64,000 nucleotides of DNA from Polaromonas sp. (GTDB lineage Bacteria; Pseudomonadota; Gammaproteobacteria; Burkholderiales; Burkholderiaceae_C), in assembly GCF_012927455.1 (NCBI RefSeq), contig NZ_JABBPE010000008.1:372001-436000 (forward strand). The letters run 5' to 3'. Shown one piece after another: positions 29,564 through 37,310 of the stretch. The stretch's first letter is position 1. Each line of letters opens with the position of its first letter. The notes under the pieces are model-generated. The model had not been told where the DNA came from, did not search any database, and saw only the letters and a program-made list of their open reading frames with translations. The position numbers were made by a program, and so were the translations under genes.

Positions 29564-30481
29564 TCATGCCGCCACCTCGGTGCGTTCAGCTACCCGCATG
29601 ACGGCGCTGCGCGAGCGTGGATTGCCAGCAACTTCCTCATCGCTTGGCTTAGTGCGGCCCAGGGCCTTGAGCTTCATCGCCTTGGGCGCTGCAAACGGGG
29701 CGCGCCGGTCAAACACCTCGCGCGAATGTCCTGCAATGAATTGCTTGACGATGCGGTCCTCCAGCGAATGAAAGCTGATCACCACCAGACGGCCGCCCGG
29801 CTGCAGGACCGTCAGCGACGCTTCTAGCGCCTGTTGCAGCTCTTCAAGCTCGGCATTGATGAAAATCCGAAGAGCCTGAAATGTGCGCGTTGCAGGATCC
29901 TTGCCCGGCTCGCGGGTTTTGACCGCGCCAGCCACGACTTCGGCCAGTTCAGCGGTGCCTCGAACAGGGCCCCGTTCCTGTCTGCGACGATCAATCGCCT
30001 TTGCAATCTGCCCAGCAAACCGTTCTTCGCCATATTCACGAATCACCTCCGTCATGGTTTCAATGGACGCCTCTGCCAACCAGTCAGCCACACTTTGACC
30101 GCGCGTGGTATCCATGCGCATGTCGAGCGGGCCGTCTGAACGAAAAGAAAAACCGCGCGCCGGATTGTCAATCTGGGGCGAGCTGATACCCAGGTCCAGC
30201 AGCACGCCCGCCGCACTGGCCGGTGGCAGTTGGCCCAGCTGCCGGAAGCCTTCGTGGCGGATAGCGAAGCGTGGATCAACGATGCTTGAAGCTTCTGCAA
30301 TAGCCTCCAGATCTTTGTCAAAGGCCGTCAGGCGCCCTTGCTTAGAGAGCTGCGACAGCAACAGGCGCGAATGCCCGCCGCGTCCAAAAGTCGCGTCGAT
30401 GTAGTGACCGTCCGGGTTGACGAGAAGCGCTGCGATGGCTTCGTTCAACAAGACAGTGCGGTGTGTCCATGTGCCTGTCAC
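29564..30481 (-). CDS. rsmH: 16S rRNA (cytosine(1402)-N(4))-methyltransferase RsmH
   Basis: A 305-residue SAM-dependent methyltransferase (MraW) modifying C1402 in the ribosomal decoding centre. Motifs are [10 protein letters not shown], the SAM site [23 protein letters not shown], and the catalytic-domain end [18 protein letters not shown]. It follows mraZ after 9 bp, the usual mraZ-rsmH pair at the head of the dcw cluster. Its stop is followed by the repeat-filled gap before ftsL. Confidence 0.97.
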   Translation of the reverse strand: MTGTWTHRTVLLNEAIAALLVNPDGHYIDATFGRGGHSRLLLSQLSKQGRLTAFDKDLEAIAEASSIVDPRFAIRHEGFRQLGQLPPASAAGVLLDLGISSPQIDNPARGFSFRSDGPLDMRMDTTRGQSVADWLAEASIETMTEVIREYGEERFAGQIAKAIDRRRQERGPVRGTAELAEVVAGAVKTREPGKDPATRTFQALRIFINAELEELQQALEASLTVLQPGGRLVVISFHSLEDRIVKQFIAGHSREVFDRRAPFAAPKAMKLKALGRTKPSDEEVAGNPRSRSAVMRVAERTEVAA

Positions 30482-30490
30482 CGTCCTCTT

Positions 30491-30919
30491 TCAGAATGAA
30501 AAGTCTTTGAAGACATCGGGCATCTCACCCTTCATCTGCTCAGCCTCTTGGCCAGCGTAAGTCGCAGCATCCCAAAGCTCAAAATAGCTGCCCATGCCGA
30601 GCAGCAAGGCATCCTTGCTGATGCCCGCCGCTGCGCGCAACTCAGGCGAGACCAGCAGGCGGCCGGTCGCATCCATATCCACATCCATGGCATTGCCCAG
30701 AAAAATCCGCTTCCACCAGTGCGCTTGTGGCGGCAATGAGGAGATACGGTCACGGAATTTTTCCCACTCATTGCGTGGGAAAATCATTAGACAGCCATGT
30801 GGGTGTTTGGTGATGGTGAGCTGGCCAGAGGCGGTGGCGCTCAGGACGTCACGATACCGAGTCGGCACAGATAGCCGCCCCTTGGTATCGAGAGCTAGAG
30901 AAGACGCGCCTTGGAACAC
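30491..30919 (-). CDS. mraZ: Transcriptional regulator MraZ
   Basis: A 142-residue AbrB-like DNA-binding protein that represses the dcw operon. Two tandem SpoVT/AbrB-type domains start at [24 protein letters not shown] (split here: [22 protein letters not shown]) and at [22 protein letters not shown] choose GTG 30919 as start because it gives the usual ~142-residue length and has an AAGGG ribosome-binding site 8 nt upstream. The longer frame begins at a GTG (30952) that lies inside the operator repeats. It heads the dcw transcript. Confidence 0.93.
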   Translation of the reverse strand: MFQGASSLALDTKGRLSVPTRYRDVLSATASGQLTITKHPHGCLMIFPRNEWEKFRDRISSLPPQAHWWKRIFLGNAMDVDMDATGRLLVSPELRAAAGISKDALLLGMGSYFELWDAATYAGQEAEQMKGEMPDVFKDFSF

Positions 30920-30940
30920 CGTTAAAACCCTTGAAAAAAC

Positions 30941-30976
30941 ACTTTTCGCCACTTAATTGCACTTTCTCCCACTTTA
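30941..30976 (-). promoter_or_regulatory. MraZ-type operator: four boxes at exact 10-bp spacing
   Basis: On the plus strand ACTT begins at 30941, 30951, 30961 and 30971. On the coding strand this is AAAGTGGGA, AAAGTGCAA, TAAGTGGCG, AAAGTGTTT. MraZ is known to bind directly repeated TGGGN-type boxes at 10-bp spacing upstream of mraZ. The first box is canonical and the others are degenerate. This predicts autoregulation of the dcw cluster. Confidence 0.7.
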
Positions 30977-31425
30977 TCAGTAAAGCATCCCTGCGCAAGA
31001 GCTTTGAAACAATATTTTTCAATGAAATCAAGGACTTAGCCCCATCTTTGAAAGCGCCCGGGACAGAAAATCGTTCTAGATTAAGCACTTAGAGCAGTCT
31101 ATGAAGGTAGTGCGTGAAGCGAGCCTGCGCTCAGGCCTGCATTCTTCAAAGAGGTGGGAGCAAACGCCAAGTGCTGTTGAATTTTTTATTCAACTGACAG
31201 GTCAAGCAGGCTCGAGGCAGCCGGCTGGCTCAATAATTGAGGGGCAATTTGCCCTCAGCCCATATGCGAGGGGCGCAAGTAGCTATGAAACTTATAGCAA
31301 ACCAACTCCAGAGGCCGTGCTTCGCAATGATCGAAAACACACCTTTAGCGGAGTCATTGTGTAAAGACCCGCCAATTTGTATCCAATGCGCAGCAGATCA
31401 GCGTGCCTCGGCGAGGCAGCAGCAC
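30977..31425. other. Intergenic region upstream of mraZ
   Basis: 449 bp with no supportable gene. It should hold the dcw promoter(s) reading left, although I do not see a strong -35/-10 pair. It also contains a family 1 repeat (31236-31298) and a small perfect inverted repeat TGCCTCG-G-CGAGGCA (31404-31418) just after the STAS gene stop, without a T-run. Confidence 0.6.
31236..31298 (-). repeat. Dispersed element, family 1 (intergenic, upstream of mraZ)
   Basis: On the minus strand TGCTATAAGTTTCATAGCT, then ACTTGCGCCC, spacer, GGGCTGAGGGC and AAATTGCC. The order of parts is as at 5961-6020. The right end here forms an additional TGAGGG/CCTCA inverted repeat. Confidence 0.7.
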
Positions 31426-33243
31426 TCAATCAATCCGAACGACGACCCGCGCGTGGTCTGTGATGCCAATCACGTTGAAAAAGGCAGCAACCAGTCGATT
31501 GACGTCCGAAAACTGCACCGAGCAGTGCTGGTTCTCGCGCGCCGAGACCCAGTTCAACAGCGTACCAGCGGCGGAAAAATCGACGCGGATCAGCTTGGCG
31601 CAGGAAATCACCATGACGTCCGCCCCCATCAGCTTGACTGCGAGCTTGTCCATCACCGCAATGACATCGCCCTGTATCTGCCCGGACAGTTCCACCGACG
31701 CGATATTGCTCACTTGTGAACTCTGGGCGTCCGCCTGCTGAGAGTCCCGCTCGTCTATCGCTGCGAAGCCGAAACTGGTGGAGTCACGGTAAACATCGCC
31801 GATGATGGTCTGCTCAGCCATCGCGCCGCCTTGCGCATCGATCGATTGGTACCTGCAGCGTGCGCTCTCCCACGCTGGCGGGGAAACCTCATAGGTCACG
31901 CAAAAATCAAGCGCCGCGAGTTCGAAGTCATCGGGTCTGTGCACGACACGCAGCACTTGCATGCGCAACTGCCAGCAGTTTTGATCGGTATCACGGCTTC
32001 CCGAGGGCGTGGCCTGCTGCAGTACCTTTTGCAGTTGGCCCTCGCCCACGAAATGCAACTCGACAGACTGCCCTCCCCAGCCACTAAATACTTTGTTCAA
32101 GGCTTCAACGGCAGTTGGGTCGATCGTCTTGAGATTGCTCCAATCCAAGCGCCAGGGCTGAGGCGCCCTGAGCATGACCGCCGTGAGCGCGGCCACGGTC
32201 TGCAGCCCCAGCACCGACGGACAGATCCAGTCAGAGACAGGCCCATGGGCGGATTTGCCGGCCGGACGTGCAAGCAGCTTCACCAGTTCCGGCAGTGAAA
32301 ACCACTGCGGTGCGGAACGCTCAAAGCGCTCTACAAACTGAATGGCAGCGGCTTCAAACTTGTCCTGCTCGCCGGTGGCCCGATACAGGTCAAACAGCGT
32401 CAGCCAGGTTTCAACGTGCCCGGCGCGGGCTGCGCCTGGTGCCAGTATTTCGAGCAAGCCGGCTTCGGCACCTTCATCATCACCATTGGCAAAACGGATA
32501 GCGGCTTCTTCCAGTTCCGCATCGTGCGCAACAATTTCTCCCGCCTCCACCGCTGAAATTTTCGAAGGTGAGAATGTCGACGGCCCGCTATCGCGCACAC
32601 CAGCGACCCCCGAAAAATTACCCCCCTCGGGGGCTCTGGTCGACACTCCGCCCGAGCCGGAGGCGGCCAGCGCCATCGACAAGGCAGTGGCTTCAATTGG
32701 AAACCGCGCTTGCGAGGGCATGCTTTGCCCACCTTTCGCGGCCTCAGACTGCAGGCCTGCCGGGACCGTCGGCCGGTAGGCCAAAGGTAGCTCGTCGTCC
32801 AGCAACGGAGGCTGTGTGGCGAGCCCTTTGTCTTGTAACCTTGTGGGCGCCGAAGCGCCGGCATCCGCTGGCAGGTTGTTCTTGGTTTTCCACCACTGCA
32901 TGGACATCTGCGCTTCAATTTCGTCGATTTTCTTGATCGTCGACGCCCGGTCGTCGGGCCGCGAGGGCAGACTGCTTTGAAAGAAGGAGGGCCGCCCGCC
33001 CTCGTCTTGGCCCATGCCCACTATGGCTTCGCGCTTGCGCATCTTGCGCAGCATTTCGAACTCGCGCTTGCGCACGAAATCGTTTTGCCGCTTGCGCTCT
33101 ATCATTTCCTTGAGCAATTGCTTGCTCATGGCTTCGTCTCGATCAGTTTGCGCAGAGTCCAGATCCGACCAGCTGGTAGCCGGATTGCGGACGAACTTGA
33201 CCATTTTGGACAGCAAGCCGGGTGCGGTTTCTTCTTTGGCCAT
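31426..33243 (-). CDS. STAS-domain protein of unknown function next to dksA
   Basis: A 605-residue cytoplasmic protein without membrane helices. Residues ~1-115 are highly charged and probably helical (KQLLKEMIERKRQNDFVRKREFE split as KQLLKEMIER, KRQNDFVRKREFE), followed by a low-complexity linker (about 120-235). Residues ~245-320 look like a helical-repeat segment (AAIRFANGDDEGAEAG, WLTLFDLYRATGEQDKFE), as in TPR-like proteins. Two STAS-like regions follow: about 345-420 (DWSNLKTIDPTAVEAL) and a clearer one at about 505-603 (SVELSGQIQGDVIAVMDKL, IRVDFSAAGTLLNW). STAS domains occur in anti-sigma antagonists and as protein-interaction modules. A phosphoacceptor Ser could be in DFSAAG. It lies 37 bp after dksA on the same strand. 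Confidence 0.65.
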   Translation of the reverse strand: MAKEETAPGLLSKMVKFVRNPATSWSDLDSAQTDRDEAMSKQLLKEMIERKRQNDFVRKREFEMLRKMRKREAIVGMGQDEGGRPSFFQSSLPSRPDDRASTIKKIDEIEAQMSMQWWKTKNNLPADAGASAPTRLQDKGLATQPPLLDDELPLAYRPTVPAGLQSEAAKGGQSMPSQARFPIEATALSMALAASGSGGVSTRAPEGGNFSGVAGVRDSGPSTFSPSKISAVEAGEIVAHDAELEEAAIRFANGDDEGAEAGLLEILAPGAARAGHVETWLTLFDLYRATGEQDKFEAAAIQFVERFERSAPQWFSLPELVKLLARPAGKSAHGPVSDWICPSVLGLQTVAALTAVMLRAPQPWRLDWSNLKTIDPTAVEALNKVFSGWGGQSVELHFVGEGQLQKVLQQATPSGSRDTDQNCWQLRMQVLRVVHRPDDFELAALDFCVTYEVSPPAWESARCRYQSIDAQGGAMAEQTIIGDVYRDSTSFGFAAIDERDSQQADAQSSQVSNIASVELSGQIQGDVIAVMDKLAVKLMGADVMVISCAKLIRVDFSAAGTLLNWVSARENQHCSVQFSDVNRLVAAFFNVIGITDHARVVVRID

Positions 33244-33280
33244 GGCTGGGCGGTTAAAAAGCGTTCAGTCGCCGAGCGCG

Positions 33281-34342
33281 TTAATCGCCAAACATCTTTT
33301 GCTTGAGCTCGCGGCGTTGTTGTGCTTCCAGCGACAAATTGGCCGTAGGCCTTGCGATCAGGCGTCCCACACCGATGGGTTCTCCGGTCTCGTCGCAGTA
33401 GCCATAGTCACCGGAGTCAATGCGGGAAATCGACTGCTCGATCTTCTTGAGCAGCTTGCGTTCGCGGTCGCGGGTGCGCAATTCCAGCGCGTGTTCTTCT
33501 TCAATGGTGGCGCGGTCTGCCGGGTCCGGCACCACCACGGTGTCTTCGCGCAAATGTTCCGTGGTTTCACCAGCACTGTTGTGAATATCCTGCTTGAGCA
33601 CCGACAGCTTGTGGCGAAAGAACGCCAGCTGCTTTTCGTTCATGTACTCGGAGTCGGGCATGGACTTGACTTCGTCGTCGCTCAGTTCGTCTGCGGCCTT
33701 GGTCTTCCAGTTGTTGGCAAGCTTGGGGTCTTTTTTGGCAGCCGCCTGGATGGGCGGCGCAATCACGCGCTCGGTCATGGTCGAGTAACTGGCTTTGGCG
33801 GCATCAGGCGCATGGGTAGGCAACATAGGCGCTTGCGGCGCTGACTGGGCGGCCACGCGCGCCGAACTCCTTCGACCGGGCTTGAGCGGCTTGGGTGCCG
33901 GCAACCCCGAGGGACGAGCGGGCGCTGGCGCAGCGACCACTGCCAGAGCGGTTTTCGAGGCGCTAGCCGATTTGACGATTTTGCTGTCTTTGGCAACAGG
34001 TTTGGAAGGCGCTTTCGCGACAGGTGTTTGCAATGGTTTTGCCACAGGTTGTGCCACGGGTCTGGCGGGTTGAATGGATTTGGTCGCTACCTTGGCTTTG
34101 ACGGGAACGGGCTGACCCGTTGCCTTCTTGCTGGCTGCCCCGGCGGGTGCATGCACCGACGCCGCGTTGCTTAAAGGTTGGGCCTTCGCCTTGAGCGTCT
34201 TGCTGGCAACCGGACTGGCGGCCCTTTTTACCGCCCCGGCTGCGACCTTGGGTGTTGGTTTGACATGCATCGTCGTTTTGGCCGATGGTTTTACGGCCGC
34301 CTTGGCTGGCGTGGGGGTCTTCTTTGCTGGGGCTTTCACCAT
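33281..34342 (-). CDS. dksA: RNA polymerase-binding transcription factor DksA with long basic N-terminal extension
   Basis: A 353-residue protein whose C-terminal ~150 residues are DksA, which binds the RNA polymerase secondary channel and works with ppGpp. The coiled-coil tip has the DxxDxA motif (PDPADRAT). In the zinc-finger region, DYGYCDETGEPIG and ARPTANLSLEAQQRRE, only one cysteine remains, so no C4 zinc site can form. The first ~205 residues are Ala/Lys/Pro-rich (VAKPLQTPVAKAPSKPVAK), like histone H1-type tails. ATG 34342 has a GAGGAGA ribosome-binding site; the frame extends to 34477 but without conserved sequence. The protein is far longer than E. coli DksA (151). Confidence 0.9.
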   Translation of the reverse strand: MVKAPAKKTPTPAKAAVKPSAKTTMHVKPTPKVAAGAVKRAASPVASKTLKAKAQPLSNAASVHAPAGAASKKATGQPVPVKAKVATKSIQPARPVAQPVAKPLQTPVAKAPSKPVAKDSKIVKSASASKTALAVVAAPAPARPSGLPAPKPLKPGRRSSARVAAQSAPQAPMLPTHAPDAAKASYSTMTERVIAPPIQAAAKKDPKLANNWKTKAADELSDDEVKSMPDSEYMNEKQLAFFRHKLSVLKQDIHNSAGETTEHLREDTVVVPDPADRATIEEEHALELRTRDRERKLLKKIEQSISRIDSGDYGYCDETGEPIGVGRLIARPTANLSLEAQQRRELKQKMFGD

Positions 34343-34641
34343 ATGTCTCCTCTGGAAAGTAGCTTGGGAGCGGTTCTTGGACCTTCGCCGCAGCTGATTG
34401 GCCCCACTGCCGTTACGCGGTACGGCCCTGGCGGATACCAGGCTTTCTGGTTGGTCTGCCGCCCGCCTGCCTCGCAAGTCGCCTTAACGCGGCGTCCCGA
34501 TTCGGTCTTCCGGGTATTTTGATCGGCGCGCGATTGTAACGGCTCACCGGCGCACAGCAACAATCTGGCAGCAAAGCGTGGAAAAATCGAAACAAACATG
34601 AAAGCCTTCGCCTTTTGGAGGTTACAGGCGGACAGCCTACA
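34343..34641. other. dksA leader/promoter region
   Basis: 299 bp between the dksA start and the CobW-type gene stop with no supportable gene. A stem-loop can be drawn at 34430-34463 (GGCGG..ACCAG / CTGGT..CCGCC), which would lie in the dksA 5' untranslated region. No clear promoter hexamers or known riboswitch were recognised. Confidence 0.5.
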
Positions 34642-35703
34642 TCAAACCAAGCATTGCTCCAGTCCCTGTACAAAAATATCTTTGGGCAGGTCAATGCCGA
34701 TGAAGACCATCTTGCTGTTTTTCTTCTCGCCCTCGGCCCAGGCCGGACCCAGGTCGCTGCCCATGAGCTGGTGCACACCCTGAAAAATCACTTTGCGCTC
34801 GGTGCCTTCCATATAAAGCACTCCCTTGTAGCGCAGCATGCGCGGGCCGTAAATATTGACCACCGCGCCCAGGAAGTCCTCCAGCTTGGCCGGGCTAAAG
34901 GCCTTGTCGGCGCGGAATACAAAGCTTTTCACATCGTCGTCATGGTGATGATGATGGCCCTGGCCGTGGTCTGGCGCATGCGAGGGGTGGTCGCAGTGTT
35001 CGCCGTGTTCATGGTCGTGGTTGTGGTGCTCGTGGGCCGCCTCCTCGTCCTTGAGGAAATCGGGGTCGATATCGAGCTTGGCGTTGAGGTTGAAGCCGCG
35101 CAGGTCAAACACCTCTGAAATCGGCACCTCACCGAAATGTACGGCGCGCTGCGGTGCGCGCGGGTTCATATCGCGCAGCCGGTGCATCAGCGCCTGTACT
35201 TCGCCCTCGGTGACCAGCTCGGCCTTGCTGATAAATATCTGATCGGCAAAACCGACCTGGCGGCGCGCCTCCTGGCGCTCGTCGAGCTGAATCTGCGCAT
35301 GTTTGGCATCGACCACCGTCAAAATGGAGTCCAGCAGGTACTGCTCGGCAATTTCTTCATCCATGAAGAAGGTCTGCGCCACCGGTCCGGGGTCGGCCAG
35401 CCCGGTGGTTTCTATCACCACACGCTCAAAGTCAAGCAGGCCCTTGCGTTTCTTGGTTGCCAGCAACTGCAGCGTTTCGCGAAGATCTTCGCGGATCGTG
35501 CAGCAAATGCAACCATTGTTCATCTGAATGATGTTTTCCTGGGTGTCGTTGACGAGAATTTCGTTGTCGATGTTTTCCTCGCCGAACTCGTTTTCAATGA
35601 CGGCAATCTTCTGGCCGTGCGCCTCCGTCAGGATGCGCTTGAGCAGCGTGGTCTTGCCCGCGCCCAGAAAGCCGGTGAGTATGGTGACGGGAATCAAGCT
35701 CAT
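34642..35703 (-). CDS. CobW/ZNG1-family GTP-binding metallochaperone
   Basis: A 353-residue G3E-family P-loop GTPase (CobW/YjiA/ZigA type). The P-loop GFLGAGKT is at 11-18, the metal motif CICC at 65-68, and the base/switch segments are VVIETTGLADPGP and ISKAELV. A His/Asp-rich loop (about 222-254, EHHNHDHEHGEHCDH and GHHHHHDDD) probably binds zinc. The CobW C-terminal domain follows (KLEDFLGAVVNIYGPRMLR). Such proteins deliver zinc to client enzymes. It lies upstream of dksA on the same strand but 299 bp away, so shared transcription is uncertain. Confidence 0.9.
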   Translation of the reverse strand: MSLIPVTILTGFLGAGKTTLLKRILTEAHGQKIAVIENEFGEENIDNEILVNDTQENIIQMNNGCICCTIREDLRETLQLLATKKRKGLLDFERVVIETTGLADPGPVAQTFFMDEEIAEQYLLDSILTVVDAKHAQIQLDERQEARRQVGFADQIFISKAELVTEGEVQALMHRLRDMNPRAPQRAVHFGEVPISEVFDLRGFNLNAKLDIDPDFLKDEEAAHEHHNHDHEHGEHCDHPSHAPDHGQGHHHHHDDDVKSFVFRADKAFSPAKLEDFLGAVVNIYGPRMLRYKGVLYMEGTERKVIFQGVHQLMGSDLGPAWAEGEKKNSKMVFIGIDLPKDIFVQGLEQCLV

Positions 35704-35912
35704 GGTGTTTGCCTAAATAACAGAGAACATGTTTTAAAAAATACGCAAGGCGACAAGGCGCGCAACAACTAACCAAGCTGGGGAGTTTAGCGGCGCTGTC
35801 AAGCTACCGAGCTGCGCCGATCAATACCACTTTTGCCAGTAGCTACTCTGGGACCGGCGTTGGCAACAGCGTCCAATTTGCAGCATCTGAGTACCGTTGA
35901 GCGCCTTATTGA

Positions 35913-35963
35913 CACTATTATTTTAATAGCTGCTTGCGCCCGTCCTTATTGGGCCAGAGGCCT
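35913..35963 (+). repeat. Dispersed element, family 1 (intergenic, CobW/rlmI)
   Basis: ACTATTATTTTAATA, core GCTGCTTGCGCCCG, spacer TCCTTATT, then GGGCCAGAGGCCTATT. It is nearly identical to the copy at 5961-6020. It sits in the 278-bp gap between two minus-strand genes. Confidence 0.8.
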
Positions 35964-35981
35964 ATTCGACTGCCAAATTAG

Positions 35982-37172
35982 TTAACCCGCCGGCCGTTTG
36001 ACCAGCACCAGCCCCTTGAGGTACTCGCCTTCCGGAAACGCCACCGTCATAGGGTGATCGGGCGCGCCACCCATGCGCTCGGTGATAAAGGCGTCGATCC
36101 CGGCGTCGGTGCCCGCCGACGCGACAATTTTGTGGAACAGGTCGCCGCTGATGCCACCCGAGCAGGAATAGGTGAACAGCACCCCGCCCGGCTCCAGAAT
36201 GCTCAAGGCCAACCGGTTGATGTCCTTGTAGGCGCGCGCCGCCCGCTCGGCGTGCTTGATGGTGGGCGCGAACTTGGGCGGGTCGAGCACGATGGCGTCA
36301 AAGGTCCTGCCCTCCTTCTGGTACTGGCGCAGCGAGGCATTGACATCGGCGTCGAGCAGTGTGCTGCGGCTGGCGTCAAAGCCGTTCAAGGCCACATTGG
36401 CCTGGGCGCGCGCCAGCGCCGGGGCGGACGAGTCGATCGAGGTGACATGGCGGGCGCCGCCGGCCAGCGCCGCCACGCTAAAGCCGCCGGTGTAGCAAAA
36501 ACAGTTGAGCACGCGCTCGAACTGCAGGCGCCGCGTGGTGGAGGCAAATTTCTGCCGGCTGTCGCGCTGGTCCAAGTAAAAACCGGTTTTGTGGCCTTCT
36601 GCCACATCCAGGCTCAGCTTCCAGTCATGCTCGGCAATGGTGATTGAGGTGTCGCCCGAGCCGGCCAGCCAGCCGGTGGCCTCGGGCAAGCCTTCCAGCG
36701 CGCGCACGCTGGCGTCCGAGCGTTCATACAGACGCGTCAAGCCGGTTTGCGCCAGCAGCGCCTGCACAATCACGTCCTTCCAGCGCTCGGTGCCGCAGCT
36801 GGAAAACTGCGCCACCAGCGTGTCGGCATAGCGATCCACCACCAAGCCGGGCAGCCCGTCGGATTCACCGTGAATCAGCCGCCGGCCGTCGCTCTGGATG
36901 TCAAACAGGCTCCTGGCTTTTATGGCCTGGGCGATGCGTGCTATAAAAAACGAAGCATCGATGCGCTGCGTCTCGTCAAAACTCCAGACCCGGGCACGAA
37001 TTTTGGAGCTAGGACTGAAAGCCGCCCAGCCCAGAAACTGCCCGGCATAGCCCTCTACGCGCACCGTTTCACCGGCATCCGCGCTGCCGCTGGCAATGGC
37101 GCCGTCAAAAATCCAGGGATGGCGGCGCAGCAAGGAGCGTTCCTTGCCGTCCCTTAATCGAATTGTTTTCAT
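35982..37172 (-). CDS. RlmI-like class I SAM-dependent rRNA methyltransferase
   Basis: A 396-residue protein with an N-terminal PUA-like domain (RLRDGKERSLLRRHPWIFDGAI) and a C-terminal Rossmann methyltransferase domain (about 200-396). The SAM motif is LNCFCYTGGFSVAAL, the acidic loop is VTSIDSS, and the catalytic region is VLDPPKFAPT followed by YSCSGGIS. RlmI methylates C1962 of 23S rRNA; this COG1092-type architecture matches. ATG 37172 is chosen over the open upstream frame because the PUA domain begins there. It is divergent from the following sensor gene. Confidence 0.85.
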   Translation of the reverse strand: MKTIRLRDGKERSLLRRHPWIFDGAIASGSADAGETVRVEGYAGQFLGWAAFSPSSKIRARVWSFDETQRIDASFFIARIAQAIKARSLFDIQSDGRRLIHGESDGLPGLVVDRYADTLVAQFSSCGTERWKDVIVQALLAQTGLTRLYERSDASVRALEGLPEATGWLAGSGDTSITIAEHDWKLSLDVAEGHKTGFYLDQRDSRQKFASTTRRLQFERVLNCFCYTGGFSVAALAGGARHVTSIDSSAPALARAQANVALNGFDASRSTLLDADVNASLRQYQKEGRTFDAIVLDPPKFAPTIKHAERAARAYKDINRLALSILEPGGVLFTYSCSGGISGDLFHKIVASAGTDAGIDAFITERMGGAPDHPMTVAFPEGEYLKGLVLVKRPAG

Positions 37173-37310
37173 GGCGCTATTGTCGCGGCTCGTCTGCAGT
37201 GAAGCCGCCGGCGCACAGCGGTTCCGACCCTGCGTGCCCGCAAACGGTGGAGCACTCCTTCGTTTAGACGAGGTGACTATCCCAATACTTTGCGACAATC
37301 CGGCCCTCTA

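Noticed and set aside
16057..30481. Long plus-strand open frames antisense to the dcw genes
   Set aside because: They are expected shadows of high-GC genes; none has recognisable domains or a ribosome-binding site.
30920..30952. Longer mraZ start (GTG 30952)
   Set aside because: It lies inside the 10-bp operator repeats and adds non-conserved residues; GTG 30919 has AAGGG 8 nt upstream.
34881..35011. Separate plus-strand gene in the CobW His-rich region
   Set aside because: It is the complement of the His/Asp codons of the CobW loop; no start signal or conserved protein.
35704..35773. Zur-type operator upstream of the CobW gene
   Set aside because: GAACATGTTTTAAAAAATACG-like sequence is AT-rich but not a convincing palindrome.
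36925..36955. Family 1 element in the rlmI-like gene
   Set aside because: Only GCTATAAAAAACGAAG matches; no core or GGGCTAG half-site follows, so it is probably chance.
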